64,000 nt of DNA from Arthrobacter sp. KBS0702 (GTDB lineage: Bacteria; Actinomycetota; Actinomycetes; Actinomycetales; Micrococcaceae). The stretch spans positions 2,542,001 through 2,606,000 of the forward strand of contig NZ_CP042172.1 in NCBI RefSeq assembly GCF_005937985.2, read 5' to 3'. The notes under the pieces are model-generated. The model was not told the origin of the DNA, made no database searches, and saw only the letters and a program-made list of their open reading frames with translations. Numbering within the stretch: the stretch's first letter is position 1; every line of letters begins with the position of its first letter. Shown in pieces: positions 8,830-18,068 of the stretch. Both the position numbers and the translations under genes were made by a program.

Positions 8830-9500
8830 TGAACGACATTTTCGGCAACCCCGTCCTGGCCAAGGCCCTGCCCGACGCGATCGTGGAAACCCTGCAGATG
8901 GTCGGCATCTCCGCGTTCTTCACCGTACTCATCGGCCTGCCGCTGGGCGTTTTCCTGCACGTCACGGCCCCGGGCGGACTGCGCCCGATGCCCGTCACCA
9001 ACCGGATCCTCAGCGATGTGATCGTCAACATCACCCGCTCCATCCCGTTCGCGATCCTGATGGTGGCCCTCATCCCGCTGGCCCGGGCCCTCACCGGAAC
9101 CAGCCTCGGCCCGATCGCCGCGTCGGTTTCATTGTCCATCGGCACGATCCCCTTCTTCGCCCGGCTGGTGGAATCCTGCCTGCGCGATGTCCACCACGGC
9201 AAGATCGACGCCGCCCAGGTGATGGGGTCCACCACCATGCAGGTCATCAGCAAGGTGATGCTGCGAGAATCCCTGCCAGCCCTCGTTGCGGCCGCCACTA
9301 CCACGGTGGTGACCCTCGTCGGCTACTCCGCGATGGCCGGCCTTGTCGGCGGCGGCGGCCTCGGCAAGCTGGCCTACAACTACGGCTTCCAGCGCTTCGA
9401 CGTCACGGTCATGATCGTCACCATCGTCCTGATCGTCGTCCTCGTCCAGGTCATCCAACTCGTGGGCGAGCGGATTTTCCGCAGCCTCGACCACCGCTGA
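8829..9500 (+). CDS. metI: Methionine ABC transporter permease MetI
   Basis: 223-aa inner-membrane permease with about five hydrophobic segments. It has the coupling-helix EAA-type motif around QVMGSTTMQVISKVMLRESLPAL, where MetN docks. It dimerises to form the methionine channel. Start ATG overlaps the metN stop (TAATG). The gene is followed by 106 bp before metQ, in which I see no strong hairpin. Confidence 0.95.
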   Translation: MNDIFGNPVLAKALPDAIVETLQMVGISAFFTVLIGLPLGVFLHVTAPGGLRPMPVTNRILSDVIVNITRSIPFAILMVALIPLARALTGTSLGPIAASVSLSIGTIPFFARLVESCLRDVHHGKIDAAQVMGSTTMQVISKVMLRESLPALVAAATTTVVTLVGYSAMAGLVGGGGLGKLAYNYGFQRFDVTVMIVTIVLIVVLVQVIQLVGERIFRSLDHR

Positions 9501-9606
9501 CCGAATCCACCACCCCCGTCTTGCAGCGGGTAGCCGCCCTCTGCATCTGCGCGGCCCACGGCCCCCGCCGTCGTGCTGTCCGCCTCTTTCGAAAGGAACG
9601 CATCGA

Positions 9607-10449
9607 ATGCGTAAGTCACTCACCCTCCTGGCCACCGGCATTGTCACTGCCCTGGCGCTGACGGCTTGCGGTGGTTCGTCCACCCCCAGCGCCCAGGTCA
9701 CGGCCCTGGACCCGGCCAAGCCCGTTACGCTCAAGGTCGGCGCCAGCCCGGTCCCGCACGCCAAGATCCTCGAATTCATCAACCAGGAGCTCGCCCCCAA
9801 GGCCGGCCTCAAGCTGGAAATCAAGGAGATCGAGGATTACCAGACGCCGAACACCGCGCTGAGCGACGGCTCCCTGGACGCCAACTTCTACCAGCACCTG
9901 CCGTGGTTCGAAGACCAGGTCAAGACCAAGGGCTACAAGTTCGGTCACGGCGCAGGCGTGCACATCGAGCCCTACGCCGCTTTCTCCGAGAAGGTCAAGA
10001 ACATCAAGGACATCAAGGACGGAGCCAAGGTCGCTATCACGAACGACCCGTCCAACCAGGTCCGCGCCCTCAAGGTCCTCCAGGTCGCCGGCCTGGTCAA
10101 GGACATCAAGGACGACACCTCGGTGCTGACGCTCAGCGACGCGCAGAACCCCAAGAAGCTGAAGTTCTCCGAGAACCAGCCGGAACTGCTGATCAACGAC
10201 CTGAAGGACCCGTCCGTGGATCTGGCCTTGATCAACGGCAACTTCATCCTCAAGGCCGGGCTGAGCACCAAGAACGCCCTGGCCGTGGAGTCGGTGGACA
10301 ACAACCCGTACGCCAACTTCCTGGCCTGGCGTGAAGATTCCAAGGACGACATCCGGATCAAGAAGCTCGAGGAGCTGCTGCACTCCCCCGAGGTCAAGGC
10401 CTTCATCGCGAAGGAATGGCCCAACGGCGACGTAACCCCGGCCTTCTAG
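9607..10449 (+). CDS. metQ: Methionine-binding lipoprotein MetQ
   Basis: 280-aa NlpA/MetQ-family substrate-binding lipoprotein. The signal peptide ends in the lipobox LTAC with Cys21 as lipidation site, followed by GGSS. The mature protein has the family segments KVGASPVPHAKILEF, IEDYQTPNTAL and NFYQHLPW. It is preceded by a good ribosome-binding site (GAAAGGAAC) and followed by a bidirectional terminator. It delivers methionine to MetNI at the cell surface. Confidence 0.95.
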   Translation: MRKSLTLLATGIVTALALTACGGSSTPSAQVTALDPAKPVTLKVGASPVPHAKILEFINQELAPKAGLKLEIKEIEDYQTPNTALSDGSLDANFYQHLPWFEDQVKTKGYKFGHGAGVHIEPYAAFSEKVKNIKDIKDGAKVAITNDPSNQVRALKVLQVAGLVKDIKDDTSVLTLSDAQNPKKLKFSENQPELLINDLKDPSVDLALINGNFILKAGLSTKNALAVESVDNNPYANFLAWREDSKDDIRIKKLEELLHSPEVKAFIAKEWPNGDVTPAF

Positions 10450-10474
10450 GCCTGGATTAAATAGGCCCTGCATA

Positions 10475-10516
10475 AAATACTTTCGGCATCCGCCACGGCG
10501 GGTGCCGAAAGTATTT
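10475..10516. terminator. Bidirectional terminator between metQ and hemL
   Basis: Perfect 14-bp inverted repeat (AAATACTTTCGGCA and its complement) around a GC-rich inner stem. The A/T-rich outer ends give U-runs on both strands. It lies between the convergent metQ and hemL genes. Confidence 0.9.
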
Positions 10517-10549
10517 AACGGCGACGACGACGGATGCGCCGCCGGGCGG

Positions 10550-11881
10550 CTAGGCCGTCGCGGCCGCCGCGGCCTTCGCCGCTGCCGGCAGGGCGTCGAA
10601 GATCCGGTTCATCGCGGCGTCGTCGTGGGCGGCGGAGAGGAACCAGGCCTCGAACACCGACGGCGGCAGGTACACCCCGGAGTCCAGCATCGAGTGGAAG
10701 AACGGCGCGTAGCGGAAGACCTCCTGGGCCTGGGCGTCGTCGTAGTTGTGGACGCCGCGGGCCGCGGTGCCGAAGGCCACGGAGAACAGGTTCCCGGCAC
10801 GCTGGATGGAGTGGTCCACGCCGGCGGCGTCCAGGGCCGAGGACAGGGCGGCGGAGAGTTCCAGCGAGCGGGCGTCGACGAACGAGTAGACCTCGGCCGT
10901 GGCATGGGTCAGGGTCGCGACGCCGGCGGCCATCGCCACCGGGTTCCCGGAGAGGGTCCCGGCCTGGTAGACCGGGCCCACCGGGGCGAGGTAGTCCATG
11001 ACGTCGGCGCGGCCGCCGAGGGCCGCCGTCGGCATTCCCCCGCCGATCACCTTGCCGAAGGTGAGCAGGTCCGGAGCCCAGGGCTCGGCGGCGTCGGCCG
11101 CCCCGCCGGTGAGGCCCCAGTAGCCCGAGTAGCCGGTGCGGAAGCCGGTGAGGACCTCGTCCAGGATCAGCAGGGCCCCGTGCTCGCGCGTGATCCGGGC
11201 CAGGCCGGCGTTGAAGCCCTCGCCCGGGGTGACGACGCCCATGTTGGCCGGTGCGGCCTCGGTGATGACTGCGGCGATGCTGTCGCCGTGCTTGGCGAAG
11301 GCGGCTTCGACGGCGGCCAGGTCGTTGTAGGGCAGCACGAGGGTCTCGGCGGCCGTGGCGGCGGTGACGCCGGCCGAGCCGGGCAGCGCGAGGGTCGCGA
11401 GGCCGGAGCCGGCCGCGGCGAGGAGGCCGTCGAGGTGGCCGTGGTAGCAGCCGGCGAATTTGATCACCAGATTGCGTCCGGTGAAGCCGCGGGCCAGCCG
11501 GATGGCGGTCATGGTGGCCTCGGTGCCGGTGGAGACCATCCGGACACGCTCGGCGGCCGGGACGCGTTCCTGGACGATTGCCGCGAGGTTGGCCTCATCC
11601 GGGGTCGACGCGCCGAAGGAGAGCCCGCGGTCGACGGCGGCGTGGACGGCCGAGAGGACCGCCGGGTGGGCATGTCCCAGCAGCGCCGGGCCCCACGAGC
11701 ACACCAGGTCGACGTACTCGGCCCCGTCCGCATCGGTCAGGTACGGGCCCTTGGCCGACACCATAAAGCGCGGTGTGCCGCCCACCGAGCCAAAGGCCCG
11801 GACCGGCGAGTTGACGCCGCCGGGCATCAGTCGGCGGGCGCGGTCGAAAAGTTCCTCGTTGCGAGGGTGGCTGGAAGTCAT
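10550..11881 (-). CDS. hemL: Glutamate-1-semialdehyde 2,1-aminomutase
   Basis: 443-aa PLP enzyme that converts glutamate-1-semialdehyde to 5-aminolevulinate, the second step of the C5 heme pathway. The class-III aminotransferase fold is clear: [11 protein letters not shown] near the N-terminus, STGTEA for phosphate binding, [11 protein letters not shown], and the PLP lysine at about residue 277 in [13 protein letters not shown]. The start has a Shine-Dalgarno (AGGAAC). It is the last gene of the minus-strand heme operon, 36 bp after the oxidoreductase gene, and ends at the bidirectional terminator. Confidence 0.96.
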   Translation of the reverse strand: MTSSHPRNEELFDRARRLMPGGVNSPVRAFGSVGGTPRFMVSAKGPYLTDADGAEYVDLVCSWGPALLGHAHPAVLSAVHAAVDRGLSFGASTPDEANLAAIVQERVPAAERVRMVSTGTEATMTAIRLARGFTGRNLVIKFAGCYHGHLDGLLAAAGSGLATLALPGSAGVTAATAAETLVLPYNDLAAVEAAFAKHGDSIAAVITEAAPANMGVVTPGEGFNAGLARITREHGALLILDEVLTGFRTGYSGYWGLTGGAADAAEPWAPDLLTFGKVIGGGMPTAALGGRADVMDYLAPVGPVYQAGTLSGNPVAMAAGVATLTHATAEVYSFVDARSLELSAALSSALDAAGVDHSIQRAGNLFSVAFGTAARGVHNYDDAQAQEVFRYAPFFHSMLDSGVYLPPSVFEAWFLSAAHDDAAMNRIFDALPAAAKAAAAATA

Positions 11882-11917
11882 GGTTCCTATTCTTTCAGTG
11901 GTTCTCGCGGGTCGTTC

Positions 11918-13039
11918 TCACAACGGCTGGTCGCGGATGGGCCCCGCGTCTGCCAGCAGGGTGGCCACGCGCGGTGCCACCTCGGTGCCGAACAGCTCGA
12001 TGGAGCGCATCATGGCGGCATGCGGGAGCGTGCCGTTGCTGTACTTGAGGTCGAAGCGGTCCACGCCCAGGGTCCGCTTGAGCAGGGCGATCTTGGTGGC
12101 GACCGTCTCCGGCGAACCGACGTAGAGCGCGCCCTCGGGGGTGCACAGGTAGTCGAATTCGGCGCGGTTGCCCGGGCCCCAGCCGCGTTCGGCGCCGATC
12201 TGGTTGCGCTGGGCCAGCCAATGCGGGAAGAACTCCTCCCGCGCTTCCTCGTCGGTGGCGCCGACGTGCCCGGGCGAATGTGTGGCCATCTGCTGCATCG
12301 GGTGGCCGTACTTGGCCATGGCCTCACGGTAGAGGTCCGCCAGCGGGCCGAAGGAGCGGGGCTGGCCGCCGATGATGGCAAAGATGATCGGATAGCCGTA
12401 TTCGGCGCAGCGCAGCACCGACTCGGGCGTGCCGCCGACGCCGATCCAGGCCGGCAGCAGGTGGTGCTCCAGCGGCGGGTAGACGCTGAGTCCGTTGATG
12501 GCCGGCCGGGTCCGGCCCTCCCATTTGATGGGTTTCTGCGCGCGGACCTTGTCGAAGAGCTCGAGCTTCTCCTCGAACAGGACCTCGTAGTCGGCCAGGT
12601 CGAGTCCGAACAGCGGGAAGGATTCTACGAACGAGCCGCGGCCCAGCATGACCTCGGCCCGGCCGTTGGAGAGGGCGTCGACCGTGGCGAAACGCTGGAA
12701 GACCCGGATCGGGTCATCGGAGCTGAGCACGGTCACGGCCGAGCCGAGCCGGATGCGCTTGGTCCGGGCGGCCGCCGCGGCGAGGAACACCTCGGGCGCG
12801 GAGACCGCGAAGTCGCGGCGGTGGTGCTCCCCCACGCCAAAGGCGTGCAGTCCGACCTGGTCCGCGAGTTCGGCCTGTTCGAGCAGTTGCCGGAGCACCT
12901 GCGCGTGCGGGACGGGGTGCCCGTCCGGGAACACGCCGACGTCGCCGAAGGTGTTCAGTCCGAGCAGGATCGTTTCCGGGCCCACGGGGGCCGTGGGGCT
13001 GGCCCCGGACGCCGGGTCGGGCAGTTTCGGGCCGCTCAT
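11918..13039 (-). CDS. LLM-class flavin-dependent oxidoreductase embedded in the heme operon
   Basis: 373-aa luciferase-like monooxygenase fold (F420- or FMN-dependent family). Recognisable stretches are GVGEHHRRDFAVSAP, the GSAVTVLSSDDPIRVFQRFATVDALSNGRAEVMLGRGS region split over about residues 95-140, and AWIGVGGTPES. The substrate is unknown. The ATG overlaps the hemB stop (ATGA) and hemL follows 36 bp downstream, so it is co-translated with heme genes. No known heme step needs such an enzyme; an accessory role is only inference from the operon. Confidence 0.85.
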   Translation of the reverse strand: MSGPKLPDPASGASPTAPVGPETILLGLNTFGDVGVFPDGHPVPHAQVLRQLLEQAELADQVGLHAFGVGEHHRRDFAVSAPEVFLAAAAARTKRIRLGSAVTVLSSDDPIRVFQRFATVDALSNGRAEVMLGRGSFVESFPLFGLDLADYEVLFEEKLELFDKVRAQKPIKWEGRTRPAINGLSVYPPLEHHLLPAWIGVGGTPESVLRCAEYGYPIIFAIIGGQPRSFGPLADLYREAMAKYGHPMQQMATHSPGHVGATDEEAREEFFPHWLAQRNQIGAERGWGPGNRAEFDYLCTPEGALYVGSPETVATKIALLKRTLGVDRFDLKYSNGTLPHAAMMRSIELFGTEVAPRVATLLADAGPIRDQPL

Positions 13040-14019
13040 CAGGACTCCTTCAGCCAGCCGGCGAGTTCGCTCGCCCAGTAGGTGAGGACCATGTTGGCGC
13101 CGGCCCGTTTGATGCCGAGCACGGACTCGGTAATGGCGGCCCGGCGGTCGATCCAGCCGTTCGCGGCGGCGGCTTCGATCATCGAGTACTCGCCGGAAAT
13201 CTGGTAGGCGGCCACCGGTACGGGGCTCATCGCGGCCACGTCGGCGAGGATGTCGAGGTAGCTCATGGCGGGTTTGACCATCACCATGTCTGCGCCCTCC
13301 TCGAGGTCCAGTTCCACCTCGAGGATCGCTTCACGGCGGTTGGCGGCGTCCATCTGGTAGGTGCGTCGGTCCCCGGTCAGCTGGGAGTCGACGGCCTCGC
13401 GGAACGGGCCGTAGAACGCTGACGCGTACTTGGCGGCGTAGGCCACGACGGCGGTATTGGCGTGTCCCGCCTGCTCCAGCGCCCGGCGGATCACGGCGAC
13501 CTGCCCGTCCATCATGCCGGAGGGGCCGAGCACATGTGCGCCGGCCTCGGCCTGGGCCACGGCCATCTGTCCGTAGATCTCGAGGGTCGCGTCGTTGTCC
13601 ACGCAGCCGTGGGCGTCCAGGACGCCGCAGTGGCCGTGGTCGGTGAACTCGTCGAGGCAGACGTCGCTCATGATGACCAGCTCGTCGCCGACCTCCGCTT
13701 TCACGTCCCGGATGGCCTTGTTCAGCACGCCGTCGGGATCCAATGACGCGGTGCCGCGTGCGTCCCGTTCGGCGGGAACACCGAACAGCATGATGCCGCC
13801 CACGCCCAGCTGGACGGCCTCAGCGGCGGCGCGTTTGAGCGAGTCGGTGGTGTGTTGCTGCACGCCGGGCATCGAGGCGATCGGGTTCGGCTCCGAGAGT
13901 CCTTCGCGGATGAACGCGGGGAGGATGAGTTCTGCGGCGGAGAGGCGGTGTTCGGCCGTCAACCGGCGCATCGCGGGCGTGGTGCGGAGCCGGCGGGGGC
14001 GGTGGGTCGGGAAGCTCAT
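13039..14019 (-). CDS. hemB: Delta-aminolevulinic acid dehydratase (porphobilinogen synthase)
   Basis: 326-aa enzyme condensing two 5-aminolevulinate molecules to porphobilinogen. The Schiff-base lysine region [14 protein letters not shown] and the [11 protein letters not shown] segment with the second active-site Lys are present. The metal site [14 protein letters not shown]...GC keeps all three cysteines, so it belongs to the zinc-binding type. The open frame extends 60 codons upstream, but the family starts at [10 protein letters not shown], where the ATG overlaps the hemD stop (ATGA). The 3' end overlaps the oxidoreductase start. Confidence 0.96.
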   Translation of the reverse strand: MSFPTHRPRRLRTTPAMRRLTAEHRLSAAELILPAFIREGLSEPNPIASMPGVQQHTTDSLKRAAAEAVQLGVGGIMLFGVPAERDARGTASLDPDGVLNKAIRDVKAEVGDELVIMSDVCLDEFTDHGHCGVLDAHGCVDNDATLEIYGQMAVAQAEAGAHVLGPSGMMDGQVAVIRRALEQAGHANTAVVAYAAKYASAFYGPFREAVDSQLTGDRRTYQMDAANRREAILEVELDLEEGADMVMVKPAMSYLDILADVAAMSPVPVAAYQISGEYSMIEAAAANGWIDRRAAITESVLGIKRAGANMVLTYWASELAGWLKES

Positions 14020-14942
14020 GTCTGGTCCTTCACGGTCTGCGGGTGGACGGGGTGTGGGGTCGGTTGTCCTGGGTCCAGGGCTGCGATGACGGCGGCGACG
14101 AGGCCGGAGACGGTGGGTTCTTCGGCGACGGCGTCGACCGGGAGTCCGAGGGACCGGGCTTCGGCCGCCGTAGACCGTCCGATCGCGACGAGGCGGCACT
14201 CCCCCAGCGGCGAAAGTTCGGAGTGGACGCGGCGGACGGCGCTCGGTGAGGCGGCGACAACGGCGTGCAGGGTGCCGGCGTCGAGACCGGCTTTCGCCTC
14301 GGCCGGGGTGAGGACGGGAGCGTCGTGCTCCTGCTGCCGGGGCCCGGCGGGCCGGGACAGGCCGCGGCGCGGGTCCGCCGGGTAGTCGACGGTCCGGTAT
14401 GCGGTAACGGCCTGGACCGAGGCGCCGCGCGCCTCTAGTCCCCGGCGGAGCCGCGGGTCGGCGATATCGGCTTGGGGCAGCAGCACGCTGGCCCGGCTCC
14501 GCGGCCAGATGTCCAGCAGCCCCGCCGCGGACTTCTGCCCGGCCGGGGCGAGGTCCACGGCGATGTCGAGTGCTTCGAGGACGCGGCGGGTGGCGGGTCC
14601 GACGGCGGCGACCTGCAGGCTGCCGGGCAGCCAGGCGCTGAGCGCGGCACCGCGTTCGGCCGCCTTAGCCTCAAGGACCTGGACCGTGGTGACGCTGCTG
14701 ACCACGAGCCAGGAGTAGGCGCCTGCCCCGAGCGCGTCGAAGGCGACGTCGAGGGAGTGCTGGTCGGAGGCGTGCTCAAAGTCGATGAGGGGCAGCAACA
14801 GCGGCTCGGCGCCGGTCCCGCGCAGGGCGGACACCAGCTCGCCGGCCCGGTCCGGGCTTCGCGTGACCAGGACCCGGGCACCTTCGAGCACCCTGGGCCC
14901 GGCGTTCCCGTCCGGCCGGATGTTGGCGCTGCGGCGTCCCAT
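14016..14942 (-). CDS. hemD: Uroporphyrinogen-III synthase
   Basis: 308-aa HemD-family protein that closes hydroxymethylbilane to uroporphyrinogen III with inversion of ring D. The sequence is typically divergent, but the two-domain layout fits: [13 protein letters not shown] at the N-terminus, [23 protein letters not shown], and a C-terminal [12 protein letters not shown] and [14 protein letters not shown]. Its position between hemC (20 bp upstream) and hemB (4-base overlap) supports the call. Confidence 0.9.
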   Translation of the reverse strand: MGRRSANIRPDGNAGPRVLEGARVLVTRSPDRAGELVSALRGTGAEPLLLPLIDFEHASDQHSLDVAFDALGAGAYSWLVVSSVTTVQVLEAKAAERGAALSAWLPGSLQVAAVGPATRRVLEALDIAVDLAPAGQKSAAGLLDIWPRSRASVLLPQADIADPRLRRGLEARGASVQAVTAYRTVDYPADPRRGLSRPAGPRQQEHDAPVLTPAEAKAGLDAGTLHAVVAASPSAVRRVHSELSPLGECRLVAIGRSTAAEARSLGLPVDAVAEEPTVSGLVAAVIAALDPGQPTPHPVHPQTVKDQT

Positions 14943-14962
14943 CAGAGAAGAATCCGTTCGGC

Positions 14963-15961
14963 TCAGGAAGCGGCCAGGTCGGCGATGTCGGCGGCGCCGG
15001 CGGCCAGCAGCGCCTCGGCCAGTTCGATTCCCAGCAGGGTGGCGCCGACTTCCGTGAGCCTGTCGGTGGCCTTCTTGTCGCGGACCGTCGCTGTGCCGTC
15101 CACGGCGCAGACCACGGCTTCGAGGTGCAGCATGCTGCCCTTGCGGTGCGCGTAGGCGCCCACCGGCGCGGCGCAGCCGGCTTCCAGCCGGGCCAGGAGC
15201 GCCCGTTCGGCCGTGACAGCCAGCCGGGTGTCCGGATCGTCCAGGGCCGCGAGGGCCTGGGCGAGGACGCCCTGGGACCCTTCGGTGGACCCGGCCTTGC
15301 GGGGAGCATCAGCGGTGCGGCACTCGATCGCGAGGGAACCTTGCCCGGCGGCGGGAAGCATCACCTCGGTTTCGAGGTACTCGCTGACGGCGTCGAGCCG
15401 TCCGATGCGGTGCAGCCCGGCGGCCGCGAGCACAACGGCGTCGAGGTCGCAGGACTTGCCCTCGACGACGGCGTCGGTGCTGTTGCCCGGCAGGCCGGGC
15501 ACCCGGCCCAGCCGGGTGTCGACGTTGCCGCGGATGTCACGGATGTCCAGGTCGGGGCGGGCGGCCCGCAGCTGCGCGGCCCGCCGCGGGGATCCCGTTC
15601 CCACGGTGGCGCCGGCTGGCAGCTCGGCGAGCCGGAGCCCGTCGCGGGCGCAGAGCACGTCCCGGACGTCGACGCGCTTCGGCGTCGCCGCGAGCGTCAG
15701 GCCCAACGCGGCACCGGTGGGCAGGTCCTTGAGCGAATGAACGGCGACGTCGCAGGCGTCCTGCAGCAGCGCGTCACGCAGCGCGGCCACGAACACGCCG
15801 GTGCCGCCCATCTGTGACAGCGAGCCGGTCAGGACATCGCCGTCGGTCCGGATGTGCACGAGTTCGACCGGGAATCCCCCGACGGCGGCCAGCTGGTCAG
15901 CGGTCTGCTGGGTCTGGGTGAGGGCGAGTTTGCTGGCCCGGGTGCCGATCCGAACGGTCAC
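14963..15961 (-). CDS. hemC: Hydroxymethylbilane synthase (porphobilinogen deaminase)
   Basis: 332-aa enzyme polymerising four porphobilinogens. N-terminal IGTRASKLALTQTQ, DVAVHSLKDLPT, GTGSPRRAAQL, RGNVDTRLGR and the dipyrromethane-attachment cysteine in EAGCAAPVGAYA are all present. The start is a GTG overlapping the hemH stop (GTGA). The frame stays open far upstream through hemH, but that extension is an antiphase shadow. Part of the hemQ-H-C-D-B-LLM-L run. Confidence 0.96.
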   Translation of the reverse strand: MTVRIGTRASKLALTQTQQTADQLAAVGGFPVELVHIRTDGDVLTGSLSQMGGTGVFVAALRDALLQDACDVAVHSLKDLPTGAALGLTLAATPKRVDVRDVLCARDGLRLAELPAGATVGTGSPRRAAQLRAARPDLDIRDIRGNVDTRLGRVPGLPGNSTDAVVEGKSCDLDAVVLAAAGLHRIGRLDAVSEYLETEVMLPAAGQGSLAIECRTADAPRKAGSTEGSQGVLAQALAALDDPDTRLAVTAERALLARLEAGCAAPVGAYAHRKGSMLHLEAVVCAVDGTATVRDKKATDRLTEVGATLLGIELAEALLAAGAADIADLAAS

Positions 15962-17250
15962 GGCGCAGCCTGGCCAGCCGGAGCGGAGGAGCCGGCCGGG
16001 GTCGCCGGTTCGGCGGCTGCCGGGTAGGGGCTGTGCCCGGTCCCGACGGTGGTGTCCGCGCCCGCGATGGTGGGCTTCTCGCCGCGGAAGTTGGCACAGC
16101 AGCCGGGCCGGCAGACGTCGTACCAGGGGCCGAGTTTGGTCAGGTGCGGGCGGTCGACGATGTTGTTGGCGGCGGTCCGCTCGCAGATCAGGTCCACGAT
16201 GCCGGCGACAAACTTGCGGTGCGTCCCGGGCGTGGGGACGCGGGTGGCCGCGACGCCCAGCGTGCCGCAGGTTTCCAGCGCCTCGGTGTCGAGGTCCCAC
16301 ACGACTTCCATGTGGTCGCTGACAAAGCCCAGGGGCACAATCACGACGCCCTTGACGCCCTGGCCGGCGAGCTCCTCGATGGCATCGTTGATGTCGGGTT
16401 CCAGCCACGGCACGTGCGGGGCACCGGAGCGGGACTGGTACACGAGTGACCAGGGCGCGGTGTCGCCGGATTCGGCTTCGACCCGGCGGATGACCTCGCT
16501 GCCGGTGGCCAGGTGCTGGGCCACGTAGGCGGAGTCCTCCTCGAACTGGCGCGGCTCGGCGTCGGAGCGGCCGGCGGCCTCGGCGTCGCGGGTGGGAATG
16601 GAGTGGGTCGCGAACAGGATGTGGACCGGGGCGTCCGGGGTTCCGGCGGCAGCCAGCTGGGCGCGGACGTCGGCGAGGCCGGCGGCGGTGCCCTCGACGA
16701 ACGGCTCCACGAAGCCCGGGTGGTCGAAGTACTGGCGCACCTTGTCCACTTCGAGTTTGCCGTCCAGCCCGGTTTCGGTCAGCGCCATGCCGATGTCCTC
16801 GCGGTACTGCCGGCAGCTGGAGTAGCAGGAGTAGGCACTGGTGGTGATCATCAGGACCTTGCGGTGCCCGGCGTCGTAGATTTCCTGCAGGGTCTGCGGG
16901 ATGTATGGGTCCCAGTTGCGGTTGCCCCAGAAGACCGGCAGGCCGATGCCGCGGGCGGCGAGTTCGGTCTCCATGGCGGCCTTGAGTTCGCGGTTCTGGG
17001 CGTTGATCGGGCTGATGCCGCCGTTGGCGCGGTAGTGGTGCGAGACTTCTTCGAGCCGTTCGTCGGGGATGCCGCGGCCGCGGGTGACGTTGCGCAGGAA
17101 CGGGATGACGTCTTCCTGGCCTTCCGGGCCGCCGAAGGAGGCGAGCAGCACGGCGTCGTAGTCCTTGGCGGCCATCCGGCCGGCCTCGGTGACGGGGTTC
17201 ACGGCGGTGATCGGGTTCTCCTGGGGGTCCTGCGCTTCGAGCGGGCTCAT
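15958..17250 (-). CDS. hemH: Coproporphyrin III ferrochelatase (CpfC/HemH)
   Basis: 430-aa ferrochelatase inserting iron into coproporphyrin III in the actinobacterial pathway. LLASFGGPEG, the catalytic His in FATHSIPT, and FVSDHMEVVWDLD with the partner Glu are present. Cysteines at about 142 and 146 (AYSCYSSCRQ) and in the C-terminal CRPGCC match the [2Fe-2S] cluster of actinobacterial ferrochelatases. The last 40 residues are an Ala/Pro/Gly-rich tail of no known role. The ATG overlaps the hemQ stop (ATGA). The coproporphyrin rather than protoporphyrin substrate is inferred from the adjacent hemQ. Confidence 0.95.
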   Translation of the reverse strand: MSPLEAQDPQENPITAVNPVTEAGRMAAKDYDAVLLASFGGPEGQEDVIPFLRNVTRGRGIPDERLEEVSHHYRANGGISPINAQNRELKAAMETELAARGIGLPVFWGNRNWDPYIPQTLQEIYDAGHRKVLMITTSAYSCYSSCRQYREDIGMALTETGLDGKLEVDKVRQYFDHPGFVEPFVEGTAAGLADVRAQLAAAGTPDAPVHILFATHSIPTRDAEAAGRSDAEPRQFEEDSAYVAQHLATGSEVIRRVEAESGDTAPWSLVYQSRSGAPHVPWLEPDINDAIEELAGQGVKGVVIVPLGFVSDHMEVVWDLDTEALETCGTLGVAATRVPTPGTHRKFVAGIVDLICERTAANNIVDRPHLTKLGPWYDVCRPGCCANFRGEKPTIAGADTTVGTGHSPYPAAAEPATPAGSSAPAGQAAP

Positions 17251-17960
17251 GCGAGGACCTCGGCAATTTCGACGGGGCTGACACGGCGGCCGGTGTAGAA
17301 GGGGACCTCTTCCCGGACGTGGTGGCGGGCCTCGGTGGCGCGCAGGTGGCGCATCAGGTCAACGAGGTCAACAAGCTCCGGGGCTTCGAGGCCCAGGATC
17401 CATTCCCAATCGCCGAGGGCGAAGGAAGACACGGTGTTGGAGATGACCTGCGGGAAGTCGCGGCCCAGCAGGCCGTGGTCGCGGAGCATCGCGCCGCGCT
17501 CGGCGTCCGGCAGCAGGTACCACTCGTAGGAGCGGACAAACGGGTAGACACACAGCCACTCCGCCGGTTCCACGCCGCGCGAGAAGGCCGGGGTGTGGTT
17601 CTTGGCGAATTCTGCTTCGCGGTGCACGCCCATGGCGGACCACGCGATCTCGGTGCCGGTGAAGAGCTTGCTGCGGCGGATGTCGCGCACCGCCCGCTGC
17701 AGCGCCTCGGCCTTGGGGCCGTGCAGCCAGATCATGATGTCAGCGTCCGCCCGCATCGCGGAGACGTCGTAGCTGCCGCGGTGGACAACGCCGTCCCCGG
17801 CCAGCCGCCCAAGGAGGGCTTCGAAGTCCTCGGCGGCGTCGCCGCTGCGCAGGACGTCGGCGGAGCGCTTGAAGACCGTCCAGAGCGTGAAGAACTGCTC
17901 GGTGGATTCCTCGGCTGCTGCTCCGGTTTTAGTGACAGATTCGGCAGAAGTGTGGCTCAT
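17247..17960 (-). CDS. hemQ: Coproheme decarboxylase (ChdC/HemQ)
   Basis: 237-aa chlorite-dismutase-fold enzyme that decarboxylates coproheme to heme b with peroxide, the last step of the coproporphyrin-dependent pathway. Family segments visible are QFFTLWTVFKRS, RADADIMIWLHG, CVYPFVRSYEWYLLP (with the catalytic Tyr) and MLRDHGLLGRDF (with the proximal His). It heads the overlapping hemQ-H-C-D-B set and has its own promoter with an operator-like palindrome. A GGGGGAGGGGG tract 13 bases before the ATG may serve ribosome binding. Confidence 0.95.
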   Translation of the reverse strand: MSHTSAESVTKTGAAAEESTEQFFTLWTVFKRSADVLRSGDAAEDFEALLGRLAGDGVVHRGSYDVSAMRADADIMIWLHGPKAEALQRAVRDIRRSKLFTGTEIAWSAMGVHREAEFAKNHTPAFSRGVEPAEWLCVYPFVRSYEWYLLPDAERGAMLRDHGLLGRDFPQVISNTVSSFALGDWEWILGLEAPELVDLVDLMRHLRATEARHHVREEVPFYTGRRVSPVEIAEVLA

Positions 17961-17985
17961 GGATACCAGTCTGCCCCCTCCCCCG

Positions 17986-18014
17986 AGGTAAGTCGAAATA
18001 GATCACTTCTACAA
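17986..18014 (-). promoter_or_regulatory. Promoter of the hemQHCDB operon
   Basis: On the minus strand, TTGTAG (18014-18009) and TTACCT (17991-17986) are separated by exactly 17 bp, a good sigma-A-type match. Transcription would start near 17979, giving a leader of about 19 bases before the hemQ ATG. The -35 lies inside a palindrome listed separately. Confidence 0.65.
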
Positions 18015-18026
18015 GGCGTAGAAGTG
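18004..18026. promoter_or_regulatory. Operator-like palindrome at the hemQ promoter
   Basis: Perfect 9-bp arms, CACTTCTAC and GTAGAAGTG, separated by AAGGC. The palindrome spans the predicted -35 box, the classic place for a repressor site. It does not match the DtxR/IdeR iron box as I know it. The binding protein is unknown. Confidence 0.55.
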
Positions 18027-18068
18027 CTCAATTTCACAAGGCGGGGCGGGGACGGGGCGGCCGCAGGC

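Noticed and set aside
15962..17284. In-frame upstream extension of hemC to a 773-aa protein
   Set aside because: The extension overlaps hemH in another frame and is Arg/Pro-rich without similarity; HemC begins at the GTG that overlaps the hemH stop.
18004..18026. The hemQ palindrome as a transcription terminator of the upstream gene
   Set aside because: It lies 43 bases downstream of the exported-protein stop and has no U-run; its overlap with a well-spaced -35 fits an operator better. A dual role cannot be excluded.
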